Below, one piece after another: positions 36,346-46,038 of a stretch of DNA of 64,000 bases. Position 1 is the stretch's first letter; every line of letters begins with the position of its first letter. A model generated the notes under the pieces. The model saw nothing but the letters and a program-made list of their open reading frames with translations, was not told the origin of the DNA and did no database searches. Origin of the DNA: Robinsoniella peoriensis (GTDB taxonomy: Bacteria > Bacillota > Clostridia > Lachnospirales > Lachnospiraceae); the NCBI RefSeq assembly GCF_042680125.1, contig NZ_JBHTNY010000024.1, one strand, 5' to 3'. The position numbers were made by a program, and so were the translations under genes.

Positions 36346-37767
36346 TTAATACTGGGAATAAATAAATGCTGTATTTCCGGGATAAAATAAGCTTAATAGG
36401 ATCCAAATTAAAATACATATGAGTACCTTTGATGAAAACTTGTCCATATGAAGCAGTTTGTAAAATCCATTTCCCTGATTTTTGAATTTAGCAATCAGTG
36501 TTGCAATAATCATTATCAGGGCAAATATAACCGTATATATGTAAATATAATCTATCCCCGGTTTCCAGCAGAAAATCCTGCCCAATATGAGGACTGCCTG
36601 TTCCACTGAGTCTGCCCGGAAAAATATCCAGCAGACGCAGACAAAAGCATAGGTAAGCAGCCAGGATACGAAAGCACCCACCCCCTGCATCGCCTTATTT
36701 TCAACTCTGACAGGATGCTTCTTCCTAAAGGTTAAATAGTTTTTATGAAGAACCAAAGCAAATCCATTGAGCAGCCCCCACACAATATAAGTCCAGTTAG
36801 CTCCATGCCAAAGCCCACCCAAAGTCATGGTTATCACCAGATTTAAATAAGTCCGCCCTCTTCCTTTCCTGTTTCCGCCCAGCGGAATATACAGATACTG
36901 CATAAGCCAGGAAGACAGGCTGATATGCCAGCGCTTCCAAAACTCTGATAAATTTTTCGATATGTATGGAATATTAAAATTGGGCGGGATCTCAAATCCC
37001 AATATCTTAGCAATTCCGATAGCCATATCGGAATAACCGGAAAAATCACAATATATCTGAATGGAATAAGAGATTACCGCAAATATAATAGAAAGCGCAC
37101 TGTAGGCCGCCGGAGCCTGAAAGACTGCATCCACACATACAGACAACCGGTCCGCTATCACAAACTTTTTAAATATTCCGAAAAGTACAATCTGTATCCC
37201 TGCCTCTGCATTTGCTTTTGTAATCTGCCTTTTTTCATTGATCTGCTGAAGAAACTGTTTGTTCTTCACAATCGGTCCCGTTGAGATCTTGGGAAAAAAA
37301 CCTGTTAACAGTGCCACGGATATGAAATCTGCCGGCTTTAATTCCTCTTTATAGATATCCGCCACATAGCTGATTGCCTGAAATGTGTAAAAGGAAATCC
37401 CAAGTGGCATTGCTATTTTCCATAGCTGTACATTGCTTTTTATCTGAAATAAAGACAGGAAAGATTCTGTAAAAAAATGATAATATTTAAAAAATCCCAA
37501 AATAATTAAAATAAAAGCAATATATATAAATACAGTTGTTTTCCTTTTTGCAGGATTCTTATTTTCCCTGGCTATATTTTTTCCTGCAATATAAGTCACA
37601 TAGGTCTGCAGGATTAGTAAAATTAAAAATCTCACATCCAGATAGGAATAAAATATGTAACTGCTGGCCAGCAGAATTTTGTTATGCTGTCTCTTTTCAT
37701 GTGTAATCATTAACAAAATGATGGTTACACTAAATAAAATCAAAAACTGAATTGATATAAATCCCAT
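36346..37767 (-). CDS. MBOAT-family O-acyltransferase (AlgI/DltB-like)
   Basis: A 473-residue membrane enzyme with about eleven helices. SDMAIGIAKILGFEIPPNFN, SEFWKRWHISLSSWLMQYLYIPLGG and TLGGLWHGANWTYIVWG with the active-site His are the MBOAT landmarks of the AlgI branch. These proteins pass acyl groups, often acetyl, from the cytoplasm to an extracellular acceptor. The next gene upstream encodes an SGNH-type partner with 2 bp between, forming the standard two-gene O-acylation system, here placed between the polysaccharide and pilus loci. The acceptor is most likely the exopolysaccharide or a wall glycan. Confidence 0.92.
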   Translation of the reverse strand: MGFISIQFLILFSVTIILLMITHEKRQHNKILLASSYIFYSYLDVRFLILLILQTYVTYIAGKNIARENKNPAKRKTTVFIYIAFILIILGFFKYYHFFTESFLSLFQIKSNVQLWKIAMPLGISFYTFQAISYVADIYKEELKPADFISVALLTGFFPKISTGPIVKNKQFLQQINEKRQITKANAEAGIQIVLFGIFKKFVIADRLSVCVDAVFQAPAAYSALSIIFAVISYSIQIYCDFSGYSDMAIGIAKILGFEIPPNFNIPYISKNLSEFWKRWHISLSSWLMQYLYIPLGGNRKGRGRTYLNLVITMTLGGLWHGANWTYIVWGLLNGFALVLHKNYLTFRKKHPVRVENKAMQGVGAFVSWLLTYAFVCVCWIFFRADSVEQAVLILGRIFCWKPGIDYIYIYTVIFALIMIIATLIAKFKNQGNGFYKLLHMDKFSSKVLICILIWILLSLFYPGNTAFIYSQY

Positions 37768-37769
37768 AG

Positions 37770-38834
37770 TTAATTATCCTCACAAGAAATCAGATTTGCT
37801 TGACTCAAAGCATTGTATAGTTCTTTTGCAAGAATCCGATGCCCTGTCCTGTTCAGGTGCCCTTCACCCATCGAAGTGTTGTTAAAACCATAGGGAACGC
37901 AATACTCCTTCTCATAGCTTTCCAAAAATGCATTCCCGGTATCGATGATCTGAATATCCTGTTTTTTGCAGACCTGCTGAAAATATTGGTAAGTATCATC
38001 GCAGGTTACTTCCATATGGTCACCGCTTATTTTTACTATGGGATGGTATAGAATGAATATCTTACCCTGATATTCCTCTTTCATCTTCGTAAATATCTGA
38101 TCCAATATTTCTTTATAGCGGTAAACGTTACTTATTTTATCCTGCGTCTCCGTTTCCTGCTCCTGTTGATGAATACCAAATGCCCCGCTGAAATCAATTT
38201 TAAAATCTGCAAATTGTTTTTGCTGTAATAAATTCAGCAGCGGCATATTTTCTTTTACTGTAATCGCAAGCTTTTGCATTCCGGATATATTTTCCGCGAT
38301 AGCGGGTCCGTTTTCTTCCTTATTATATGGAATCTGATCCAGACATTTTTCTAAAGTCTGAATGTCACAATCGGTATTAAAGACTTCCAGTACAACACCT
38401 CTGGCATTCGGAAACTCTTTCACCGCCGCCGAAAAATGTCTTAAAAGATCCGGCATATAATGTCCGTCCGTGCCGATATTATAGATATATTCCCTGGGCT
38501 CTCCTGTAATCTTCCCGTTCACCAGATCGGTATATCTTTCACCTATTGGAACTTCCTTTCCCTGTGTATGGGAAGATCCCATCACCAGAATATAGTTGTC
38601 CCTGGCAATCGGATACTGGTTGATATACCCATTCTCATCCACTTTTCCGATTCCAAAGCCTTCCAAAGCATTGGAATAAAAGGAACCGGGATTCCAAATT
38701 GCACTGGTAGCTGATTCCGATCTGCTGATCCACCCGGGCTGATGAAAATAGATGAATATAAATAAATTGACGAAGCAAAAGGAAATTATTATGGCAGATA
38801 TCCAGGCTGCCAGGGTTTTGACTGTTCTTTTCAT
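37770..38834 (-). CDS. SGNH/AlgX-like O-acylation partner protein
   Basis: A 354-residue protein with one N-terminal membrane helix (about 7-30) and an extracytoplasmic SGNH-hydrolase-like domain: the nucleophile Ser in VMGSSHTQG and the late GHLNRTGHRI block with the catalytic His. It corresponds to the DltD/AlgJ type that completes acyl transfer delivered by the adjacent MBOAT protein. ATG at 38834 follows AAAGGATG; the longer frame from 38894 overlaps the upstream sortase and starts with an alanine run that lacks sense as a signal, so I reject it. Confidence 0.82.
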   Translation of the reverse strand: MKRTVKTLAAWISAIIISFCFVNLFIFIYFHQPGWISRSESATSAIWNPGSFYSNALEGFGIGKVDENGYINQYPIARDNYILVMGSSHTQGKEVPIGERYTDLVNGKITGEPREYIYNIGTDGHYMPDLLRHFSAAVKEFPNARGVVLEVFNTDCDIQTLEKCLDQIPYNKEENGPAIAENISGMQKLAITVKENMPLLNLLQQKQFADFKIDFSGAFGIHQQEQETETQDKISNVYRYKEILDQIFTKMKEEYQGKIFILYHPIVKISGDHMEVTCDDTYQYFQQVCKKQDIQIIDTGNAFLESYEKEYCVPYGFNNTSMGEGHLNRTGHRILAKELYNALSQANLISCEDN

Positions 38835-38886
38835 CTCTACATCCTTTCGTATCCGTGCACCAGCTGCAGCTGCTGCAGCGAATATT

Positions 38887-39738
38887 CTAATCATTTTGCA
38901 TTACCCCAAGGACCAGAAATCTGTAATTACTTCCCATCCCGTGGCAGGTTGATAACGTAAGAATTTTATCGGTTGGAAGGAGTGCAGTATTCTCGTCAGT
39001 ATTGCTTCTCATATCACGGATATTCATGATTTCTTTTAGAAAGGGAAAGAAGGACTCATCGCCTGAAAAATCATAACTTTTCATAATATGCCGGTTGTCA
39101 AATAACACTGCCGCAAATATCCGGTAAGTCAGTTTCTTATCTTTCATATAAATATAAATCTCCCGGTTGGCATCGAAAAAACTTTTATCCTCAAAAAGGC
39201 GTAACTCCCCAAACATATCTCCGTTTTTCATGTTATGTCCGTATAAAACCGTTACAGGGTCCATAAAATCTTTGCTATTATAATCTTCACTGAAAATAGA
39301 TCCTTCTATATTGGCACTGCCGTCCGGTGTCTTGTCCAGATAATAGCTATTGTCATCTTTTCGCTGGACAACCGGATAATTTACCTTTGTACCCGGTATC
39401 TCTATCCACGCATAGACATCCGGCATTTCTTTTTGAATCTTCACAATATTTACCGGTAGGTCCGTTGGCTGATCTGTTGTTGTATCGGTGGATGAGGGAG
39501 ACTTCGAATCTGTTTCTTTTGGTTTATTGTCTTTGTTTACCGAATCCTTCTCGTCCTGGTTTTTAGTCCCTTCTTCTTCTGCATCATTTTCCGTTACCGC
39601 AGCATACTCATAGAGTTTCGCAGCAGCCAGCTTCTGCATTTGTCTGTTTACCGCAAAACCAATACATAACCCTGCCAGTAAAAATGCTGCAATTCCCACA
39701 ATGAGCCACTTTAAACCTGCCCTTTTCTTCTTATTCAA
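38887..39738 (-). CDS. Class B sortase
   Basis: A 283-residue sortase with one N-terminal helix (11-30), a charged linker of about 50 residues (NDAEEEGTKNQDEKDSVN onward), then a sortase B domain: WIEIPGTKVNYPV, His168 (YGHNM), Cys265 (LSTCHG) and Arg273. Located between the VanZ-LCP gene and the acylation pair, it overlaps the former by 4 bp, so the two are co-translated. Sortase B enzymes usually anchor a few dedicated proteins; no substrate with an NPxTN-type signal is in view, so its target is unknown. Confidence 0.9.
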   Translation of the reverse strand: MNKKKRAGLKWLIVGIAAFLLAGLCIGFAVNRQMQKLAAAKLYEYAAVTENDAEEEGTKNQDEKDSVNKDNKPKETDSKSPSSTDTTTDQPTDLPVNIVKIQKEMPDVYAWIEIPGTKVNYPVVQRKDDNSYYLDKTPDGSANIEGSIFSEDYNSKDFMDPVTVLYGHNMKNGDMFGELRLFEDKSFFDANREIYIYMKDKKLTYRIFAAVLFDNRHIMKSYDFSGDESFFPFLKEIMNIRDMRSNTDENTALLPTDKILTLSTCHGMGSNYRFLVLGVMQND

Positions 39739-41408
39739 CTTCCATCACCGCCGCTGTTCTTTGTTTCGGTTTCTGCCTCCGCGTAAAAATTATCGAGTAT
39801 TACATCATATAACTGATCCTGGTCTATATGAAATTCTTCATAATAAGTTCCTTTTTCTGTTTTACCGGGAAGCATCTGAATGTCGTCCCCGCTGAAATTA
39901 GTATCCAGCATCAGGGTTGCCAGGTAAACTGCATGATCAAGCCCAAGGTTTGTCACCATATTTTTAGACAGCTCCTGATAAAGCTTAACCGGCAAAGACG
40001 GGTCTTTTCTGATCGTTCCTTTTGCTGCATTTAAAAATGACAATATATATGTTTTCTGCCTCTGCATACGCATTCCATTGCCGCCGCTTTTAGTAATATC
40101 CCTTCTTTGGATAAATTTCATAGCCTGTTCTCCGGTCAGGGTGATTTTCGCTCCCTTTTGAAATGCCGGGTCATCATATTCCATATCTTCCGGTATGGTT
40201 ACCGTAATGCCGCCTACCGCATCATTTAATTTTGAAACAGCTTCCAGATTAATCGCAGCGTATCCATGAATCGGGAGGTTATACATTAATTTTGAAACAG
40301 CTTCCTTCATCATTTCACAGGATTTTTCAGAACCATCCCCATATGCATAGGCAAGGGCCAGATGATTCTTTTCTTCACCAAGATAATTTCCTTCGTAATC
40401 ATAATTTTTAATTGCAGTCATGGTATCTCTCGAAATACCAAATATTTTCATTTTTCGGGTATCCGGATTCAGGGAAAGGAGAAAAACAGCATCCGCCTGT
40501 CCACCTTTCCCGGATATTCCCGGTATGGTTTCTATTTCCCGGGTGCGCTTATCGATACCCATACATAAAATGTTGATTACGTTTTCCTGGTAACGATATG
40601 CTTTTCCATCATGGTAGTATAAGGACGGATCATACGCTTGCTCTTCATTTTTACCATCTTGCTTACCTTTGGCATCCTTACTTTCTTTTTCCAGTGTGGG
40701 TGCCTTGCTCAGTGTGTTCTTTTGCAGCAGGCTGTTCTTCCCCATAACCCGGTACGTATGATAGACTCCAAACCCGCCCATCCCCGTAAACACGCATAAA
40801 GTAAAGCAGACAAGCACAATCCTGATTAATATTTTAAATTTTCTGCCTTTTGAAAATACATAACGGTAGAACATCGCCAAACCAAATCCAAGGAATCCTC
40901 CTAAGGTGTTGCAAACAAGGTCATCTATATCAAATACACCTGTCCTGGTTTGGAACTGAATAGTCTCAATAAAAAGACTGCAAAGAGGAATCACCAGGAG
41001 TAAAAAATATTTCTTCTTTCCGTCGGATCGGATTAACTGTATAAAAACTCCCACTGGTACAAAAAGAAGGATATTACCAAATATCCGGACGATCGCCCTG
41101 TTGGGATATCCGGCACGAAATATTTCATCAAATAAAATCAGATTCACTTTCGCTTCTTTCATCGGTACTCTTGTAAAAAGTGTAATGCTGAGTATGATCC
41201 CTAGATACAGAAGCAGCATACTGATTACGGAGATATTCCGAACCTTTATCTTAGCAGTATCGGTGATACGCAGGTGCGCTGCGGTAAAATAAACCGCAAT
41301 ACACAATAAAACAGCTGACAACACCATAATCAGAAAGGAAAAGGGAACTTTTTCTAATTCTGCTGACATGGTTTCCAGCACTTTACCGAAATTAATGATC
41401 GCTTTCAT
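39735..41408 (-). CDS. VanZ-like / LytR-CpsA-Psr fusion protein
   Basis: A 557-residue fusion. Residues about 25-190 form four to five helices with VanZ signs (FGNILLFVPVGVF, IETIQ, FDIDDLVCNTLGGFLGF); a further helix follows near 200-222; then, after a charged linker, an LCP domain runs from about 285 to 460 with INILCMGIDKR, DAVFLLSLNP, ISRDTM and FIQRRD. LCP enzymes transfer undecaprenyl-linked polymers onto peptidoglycan, so this is the likely ligase that attaches the EPS or capsule made upstream. VanZ domains are of uncertain role. The gene lies at the end of the polysaccharide group and before sortase B. Confidence 0.88.
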   Translation of the reverse strand: MKAIINFGKVLETMSAELEKVPFSFLIMVLSAVLLCIAVYFTAAHLRITDTAKIKVRNISVISMLLLYLGIILSITLFTRVPMKEAKVNLILFDEIFRAGYPNRAIVRIFGNILLFVPVGVFIQLIRSDGKKKYFLLLVIPLCSLFIETIQFQTRTGVFDIDDLVCNTLGGFLGFGLAMFYRYVFSKGRKFKILIRIVLVCFTLCVFTGMGGFGVYHTYRVMGKNSLLQKNTLSKAPTLEKESKDAKGKQDGKNEEQAYDPSLYYHDGKAYRYQENVINILCMGIDKRTREIETIPGISGKGGQADAVFLLSLNPDTRKMKIFGISRDTMTAIKNYDYEGNYLGEEKNHLALAYAYGDGSEKSCEMMKEAVSKLMYNLPIHGYAAINLEAVSKLNDAVGGITVTIPEDMEYDDPAFQKGAKITLTGEQAMKFIQRRDITKSGGNGMRMQRQKTYILSFLNAAKGTIRKDPSLPVKLYQELSKNMVTNLGLDHAVYLATLMLDTNFSGDDIQMLPGKTEKGTYYEEFHIDQDQLYDVILDNFYAEAETETKNSGGDGS

Positions 41409-41451
41409 AACATCCTCCTTTGCATCTGTATTCTAAATCCGATCTGTATCT

Positions 41452-42888
41452 TTAATTATCCCCATCCGATACTTTTTGTTTGTAATAACGGTAAGACTTT
41501 CCATAATAATAGTTGTGATATCCGTACTTTAGGAACCCTGCTTCCACATAGTTTAAAACGTAACCCACCAGCTTAAGTTCTGAATTTGCAAGCATTTCCA
41601 TGCCTTCCCGCACGTACCTTGCTTCCACATAATCCTGTCTCACCAGATATATTCCGGCGTCTGCATACTCGGATATCATAGATGCATCTGTAAAAAAAGA
41701 AACCGGCGGCGTATCTATGACCACATAATCATATTCACTGCCCAAAGAATCCAGAATTTCCTGAAAACGGGGATTGGAAAGAACATTTGCAGTATCTTCC
41801 CTTGCTTTTCCGGCACACAAAACCATAATATGATCCCTGTACTTTTTAACTGCCTTCTCTAATTCCAATTTATTTTCTATAACATCCTGCAAGCCTTCTC
41901 CACTGTTCTCTATTCCCAGCATCGTGCCGATGGAAGGATGCCTCAGATCACAGTCAACCAGAACCACTCTTTTTCCTTCATCTGCCATAGCCTGAGCCAG
42001 ATTCACCGCAAATGTTGTCTTGCCTTCACTTGGCAGTGAACTGGTGATCATCAGGATTTTGGCATTCTCTTCTTTCAGGTGTTTTGCAGTTCTGGACTGT
42101 ATGGACCTTATGGCCTGGCGGAAATCATAGGAAACCTTCTTGTCCGAAATTAAGATATGGCGTACTTCTTTATTGGTCCGCTTCTTCTCCTTCACTTTCG
42201 GAATGTACGCCAGGCAGTCCAGATTCACAATTTTTTTCATATCCGTCTCTCTGCGGATTGTTTTTCTTGTGAGGGCATAGCATACCAGAAGAACAAATAC
42301 ACAGCAGCCTCCGGACAGAATGCCCATAAGGATGTACTTTAACTGTGGATATGGATTCACTGGGTTCTCTGTTGCCAGGGTGTAATCGATTACATTTAAC
42401 TCTACCGTTCCAACATTTTTGGATGCATATACCGGATAAGTTTCCTGGAAAGCTTCCATCATTGCATTTGCCTGGTTATAATCCGCAGAAGTTATCATTA
42501 CATTTAGCATATTAGAGGAACTGGTATTATACATGCGGATGCTCCCGGGCAGCTTTTCTTCCTTAATCTGCATCTTCTGTTTTATATCAGAGGACAAACC
42601 GGTATTTGCCAGAATATCCGGAAACGATGCACTCAGCCGCCCTGTGATCACCACATCTGTTGCTGCATCTCCTGTTTTCGTCACCACGTATGTCAGTTTT
42701 GCCTGATAAAGCAGGGTATAATTCCAGGATTTAACTGCAACTATTCCGCCTGAAGTCATAAGAAAGACAAGCAGAAGCAGAATTTTCCAACGCTTCAAGC
42801 CATTCCACATATTATCAATAAAATTTCTCACGTCCAGAATTTTATCGTCATCATAAATGATGTCTATTTTATCATTGTATAGCTGCAT
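41452..42888 (-). CDS. Wzz-like/BY-kinase fusion (CpsCD type), copy 1
   Basis: A 478-residue bacterial tyrosine kinase joined to its membrane adaptor. Helices at about 36-52 and 185-205 flank the Wzz-type extracytoplasmic segment; Walker A SSLPSEGKTT (283-292), Walker A-prime VVLVDCDLRHPS (308-319) and Walker B VVIDTPP follow; the C-terminus has a cluster of tyrosines (YHNYYYGKSYRYYK) for autophosphorylation. It controls polymer length and export. It is 1 bp from a second, related kinase gene and close to a CpsB-type phosphatase that should dephosphorylate it. Confidence 0.92.
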   Translation of the reverse strand: MQLYNDKIDIIYDDDKILDVRNFIDNMWNGLKRWKILLLLVFLMTSGGIVAVKSWNYTLLYQAKLTYVVTKTGDAATDVVITGRLSASFPDILANTGLSSDIKQKMQIKEEKLPGSIRMYNTSSSNMLNVMITSADYNQANAMMEAFQETYPVYASKNVGTVELNVIDYTLATENPVNPYPQLKYILMGILSGGCCVFVLLVCYALTRKTIRRETDMKKIVNLDCLAYIPKVKEKKRTNKEVRHILISDKKVSYDFRQAIRSIQSRTAKHLKEENAKILMITSSLPSEGKTTFAVNLAQAMADEGKRVVLVDCDLRHPSIGTMLGIENSGEGLQDVIENKLELEKAVKKYRDHIMVLCAGKAREDTANVLSNPRFQEILDSLGSEYDYVVIDTPPVSFFTDASMISEYADAGIYLVRQDYVEARYVREGMEMLANSELKLVGYVLNYVEAGFLKYGYHNYYYGKSYRYYKQKVSDGDN

Positions 42889-42889
42889 G

Positions 42890-44314
42890 TTAATTCCTCA
42901 CCTTCACGTCATGGTTATTCGCCGGACCTCTGTCATATCTTCCATAATATTTCTTATATCCATATGCCTTCGCTCCTGCCCTGCCGACAACTCTGGAACA
43001 AACCGCATTTAACACAAACCCGGTAACTTCCGTCCCTCCCCGTTCTAACAGATCAATGATGTCATTGATATTTCTGGCCCTTGCCATATTCTGCCTGATC
43101 ACTAAAATTGTCTGTGGAATGATAGAAGCCAGAACTTCCACATCTCTGATGATTCCGGCTGGAGGGACATCCAGTATAATGTAGTCCATCTCTTCTTCTG
43201 CTCTTTTTAACAATTCTTTCGCTTTTTCATTTGTTAAGAGGATATCGCTTTCGATCATGGTTTTTGTGGAAAAGCAATAGTTAACCAGATCATTTTTTTC
43301 CCGGAAAATAACGTCTTCATAGGATGCTTTGCCCTCCAGATACGAGACAATATCCCTCCCCTTGGGAATCTCCCGGTCTAAGATACGATACAATGCAGGT
43401 TTCTTCATATCTACATCAATCAGAAGTACTTTTTTCCCTCTGGATGCCAGTTTTAGCGCAAGGTTTGCAGCAATTGTAGATTTTCCTTCATTTTCCATAA
43501 CACTGGTTACCATGAAAGTTTTGTCCCGGCTTTTTTCCAGCTTACGCAGCAGCATCGTTACCGTTTTACTCATTTCTTCAGAATAAGTAAAGCTGACCGT
43601 AGGATTGGAAAGTAAGATACTCTTTTTTGCGTATTTATTTTCAAAGTGTATTTCACCCAGATAGTCAGCGTCTATCAGCTTCTTTGCCTGCATGGCATTC
43701 TGAATTCTCCCGCTGAATATATTGGCAATGCCTATCATACTTATTTCCATTAAGATCACAAATATAAAAATGGTTATGGAAATTGCCATGGCATTATTAG
43801 ACTCACGGGTAATCTTCGCTGCCAGGGGCGCACCGGTTTTCTCCATCAGGTATCCGCCTGTCAGATAGGAGGATACCTTCGCATAATTCTTTAAAGCAGC
43901 AGACATCATCCGAAAGGAAGCCTCTGCTGATAAAGCCCTGGTTTCCAGCAGAATCATGTTAGAGCCCTCTACACTTTTTGCCTGTATCGTTCCGGGAAGT
44001 TTGCTGTAGTCAAGCTCTTCCCGGACACGGCTGCCCAAAACATCACTGTTCAGGGAGCTGACACATCTTCCCACCACATTGTTTATGTTAAAATCCCCTA
44101 AGGAACTGAGTGTATTATCTCTGGATATTACAACCATGTTCATTTTGGATACATACACGTCCGGTCTGATCCGGTTCCAGATCCCGAAAAAACAAATTCC
44201 AAAGGTAAATGCCAGCATCAGTATGTACGGAATATTTTTCAGCAATGTCCGTCCTATCGATATATAATCGATTCCGGAATCCTTTATTTCCTCCTGACGA
44301 TTGTCATAATCCAT
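42890..44314 (-). CDS. Wzz-like/BY-kinase fusion (CpsCD type), copy 2
   Basis: A 474-residue protein of the same plan as the neighbour: helices at about 27-46 and 176-200, Walker A SVMENEGKST (271-280), Walker A-prime VLLIDVDMKKPA, Walker B YIILDVPPAG, and a shorter tyrosine tail (YGYKKYYGRYD). The two are clearly divergent, not recent duplicates. Two kinases in one locus could form a mixed complex or act at different steps. Ends a few bases before copy 1. Confidence 0.9.
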   Translation of the reverse strand: MDYDNRQEEIKDSGIDYISIGRTLLKNIPYILMLAFTFGICFFGIWNRIRPDVYVSKMNMVVISRDNTLSSLGDFNINNVVGRCVSSLNSDVLGSRVREELDYSKLPGTIQAKSVEGSNMILLETRALSAEASFRMMSAALKNYAKVSSYLTGGYLMEKTGAPLAAKITRESNNAMAISITIFIFVILMEISMIGIANIFSGRIQNAMQAKKLIDADYLGEIHFENKYAKKSILLSNPTVSFTYSEEMSKTVTMLLRKLEKSRDKTFMVTSVMENEGKSTIAANLALKLASRGKKVLLIDVDMKKPALYRILDREIPKGRDIVSYLEGKASYEDVIFREKNDLVNYCFSTKTMIESDILLTNEKAKELLKRAEEEMDYIILDVPPAGIIRDVEVLASIIPQTILVIRQNMARARNINDIIDLLERGGTEVTGFVLNAVCSRVVGRAGAKAYGYKKYYGRYDRGPANNHDVKVRN

Positions 44315-44323
44315 AATTTCCTC

Positions 44324-45259
44324 CTATTCTACTACCACCAGAAGCTCCGCATTGCAGGTATACTCCTGGCTGTCTGTGGTATAAGTATATACAACAGAGT
44401 AATTACCCTTTTTTCCGGTATCAACATTGGATGCGTATTTTATTCGGGAAATATTAATCCATTTTCCGGACTTCTCTTTTGCTTCTGCTTCTGTGACTTC
44501 TTTCTTTTTCCCGTTCACTTTCATGCTTACCATAGGACCAAAATCGATACTCAGGGTCATCTGGTCATATACATAATCCAGATAATCCGTTGGCTCAAAA
44601 GCATCACCTTTTGAAAGATAAATGACATATTGCTTTAACATAATCTTAGGAACAAAGTTTCTTTCCTCATAACTGTCATCATAGATTTCCACTTTTACAG
44701 GCAAGGCGGCGGTATCCCCTACGCTGTTAGTCACCTGAAGTGTGCAGTCATAGATTCCCGCTTTAGGATCTTCATCAAATTTATCTTCTCCTTCAATTTT
44801 GATGAACGGACTGATATCACCATCCAGACAGTCATCTGCTTTTACATACTGAATCAGAGATATGTCTTCATTTTTAGAAAAACGAAGGGGACTGGTGATG
44901 GAAAATCTTGGGCTGTGATAATCTGTATAATGCAGTTTTCTCGTTACAGCTCCAATATTATTGGAATGGTCAAATGCCGCATAAGAAATCATAAATTCGT
45001 TATCAGCACCTGATTGATCTTTTTCAATACTCTCAATCAGCAATGAATCCGTAACATCTCCATCCTGTTCATCGATGGCTTTTATCCCTTTCATCAGTTC
45101 TTCATTCCCCGCCTCAATGGAAGCTGATATTTCCTCATTTTCACAAATAAGATCCGGACCGGTCACATCCCGCTTCTTCTGCATCTGATATACCTCATAT
45201 ACACCAAAACCCAGAGAAATGATAAAAGCCAATATAATGAATCTTTTAATCCATTTCAT
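44324..45259 (-). CDS. Membrane-anchored protein with Ig-like (DUF5011-type) domains
   Basis: A 311-residue protein with one N-terminal helix (about 5-24) and an extracytoplasmic part built from repeated beta modules: IDEQDGDVTDSL and DDCLDGDISPFIKIEGED carry the D-G-D-(V/I) signature of DUF5011/HYR-like domains, ending with GNYSVVYTYTT. Such domains bind partners or sugars outside the cell. It lies between the phosphatase and the two kinases, so it may belong to the polymer-export complex. Exact role unknown. Confidence 0.7.
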   Translation of the reverse strand: MKWIKRFIILAFIISLGFGVYEVYQMQKKRDVTGPDLICENEEISASIEAGNEELMKGIKAIDEQDGDVTDSLLIESIEKDQSGADNEFMISYAAFDHSNNIGAVTRKLHYTDYHSPRFSITSPLRFSKNEDISLIQYVKADDCLDGDISPFIKIEGEDKFDEDPKAGIYDCTLQVTNSVGDTAALPVKVEIYDDSYEERNFVPKIMLKQYVIYLSKGDAFEPTDYLDYVYDQMTLSIDFGPMVSMKVNGKKKEVTEAEAKEKSGKWINISRIKYASNVDTGKKGNYSVVYTYTTDSQEYTCNAELLVVVE

Positions 45260-45282
45260 AATATGTATCTCCTCTTTCTGTA

Positions 45283-46026
45283 CTATATAAACGTTAAATG
45301 ATGCGGCTGTAAGGTTTGTATCTCTTCATTATTAATAATGCGGTCCGGATTTTTTTCCAAAAGTAATTCTGCGTATTCCACAGAAAATTCTTTTATCAAG
45401 AACCTCCGGATTCTATCCATGGAAATAGTTCTCCCGGCATAACCGTGTGCATCGGAAGCCACCAATTGTACCAGATTGGAGCGGAGCATTGCATATGCCA
45501 GCCTCGCTGCATATGTCCCAAACTCTCCAAAGAGACTTCCTTTGTTAATCTGCATTGCACAATCCTGCTTTATTAATTCATAAATAAATTCCGGATTATC
45601 CTGCATAAAATAATACCGTTCCGGGTGTGCCAGAATAACCCGGTACCCTATTGCCTGTATCTGACAAATTGCCTGGTTAACCTGCTCCGGCCGTTCCCGG
45701 AAATCAAACTCTAAGAGAACATAACTGCCGTGATTCATCGTGATCACTTCTTTGCGGTCCAGCTTCTCACATAAGTGATCATCGAAATACAACTCCATTC
45801 CCGGTAATATTTCTACTGGAATCTGATAACCTTTCAGTTTCTTTCGCAGATATTCCAAAACCTCATAATAATCTACCGTGGAATAAGGATAACAGTTTCC
45901 ATGGCTGGCTGCGATGATCCTGTCTGTGCCATTTTCATAAGCCGTATATATCATATCGATACTCTCTTCCACTGTCTCAGGTCCGTCATCAAGACCGGGT
46001 AAAATATGTGCATGGATATCTGTCAC
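45283..46026 (-). CDS. CpsB/YwqE-type PHP tyrosine-protein phosphatase
   Basis: A 247-residue metal-dependent phosphatase of the PHP family. DIHAHILPGLDDGP (3-16) holds the first metal ligands, AHPERY and ASDAHG the later ones. In Gram-positive capsule loci this enzyme removes phosphate from the BY-kinase and so sets polymer length. Its place beside two BY-kinases fits. Confidence 0.92.
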   Translation of the reverse strand: MTDIHAHILPGLDDGPETVEESIDMIYTAYENGTDRIIAASHGNCYPYSTVDYYEVLEYLRKKLKGYQIPVEILPGMELYFDDHLCEKLDRKEVITMNHGSYVLLEFDFRERPEQVNQAICQIQAIGYRVILAHPERYYFMQDNPEFIYELIKQDCAMQINKGSLFGEFGTYAARLAYAMLRSNLVQLVASDAHGYAGRTISMDRIRRFLIKEFSVEYAELLLEKNPDRIINNEEIQTLQPHHLTFI

Positions 46027-46038
46027 GGAAGATACCTC

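Noticed and set aside
38835..38894. Longer start for the SGNH protein, including an alanine run
   Set aside because: It overlaps the sortase gene and lacks a ribosome site, whereas ATG 38834 has one and begins with a proper membrane helix.
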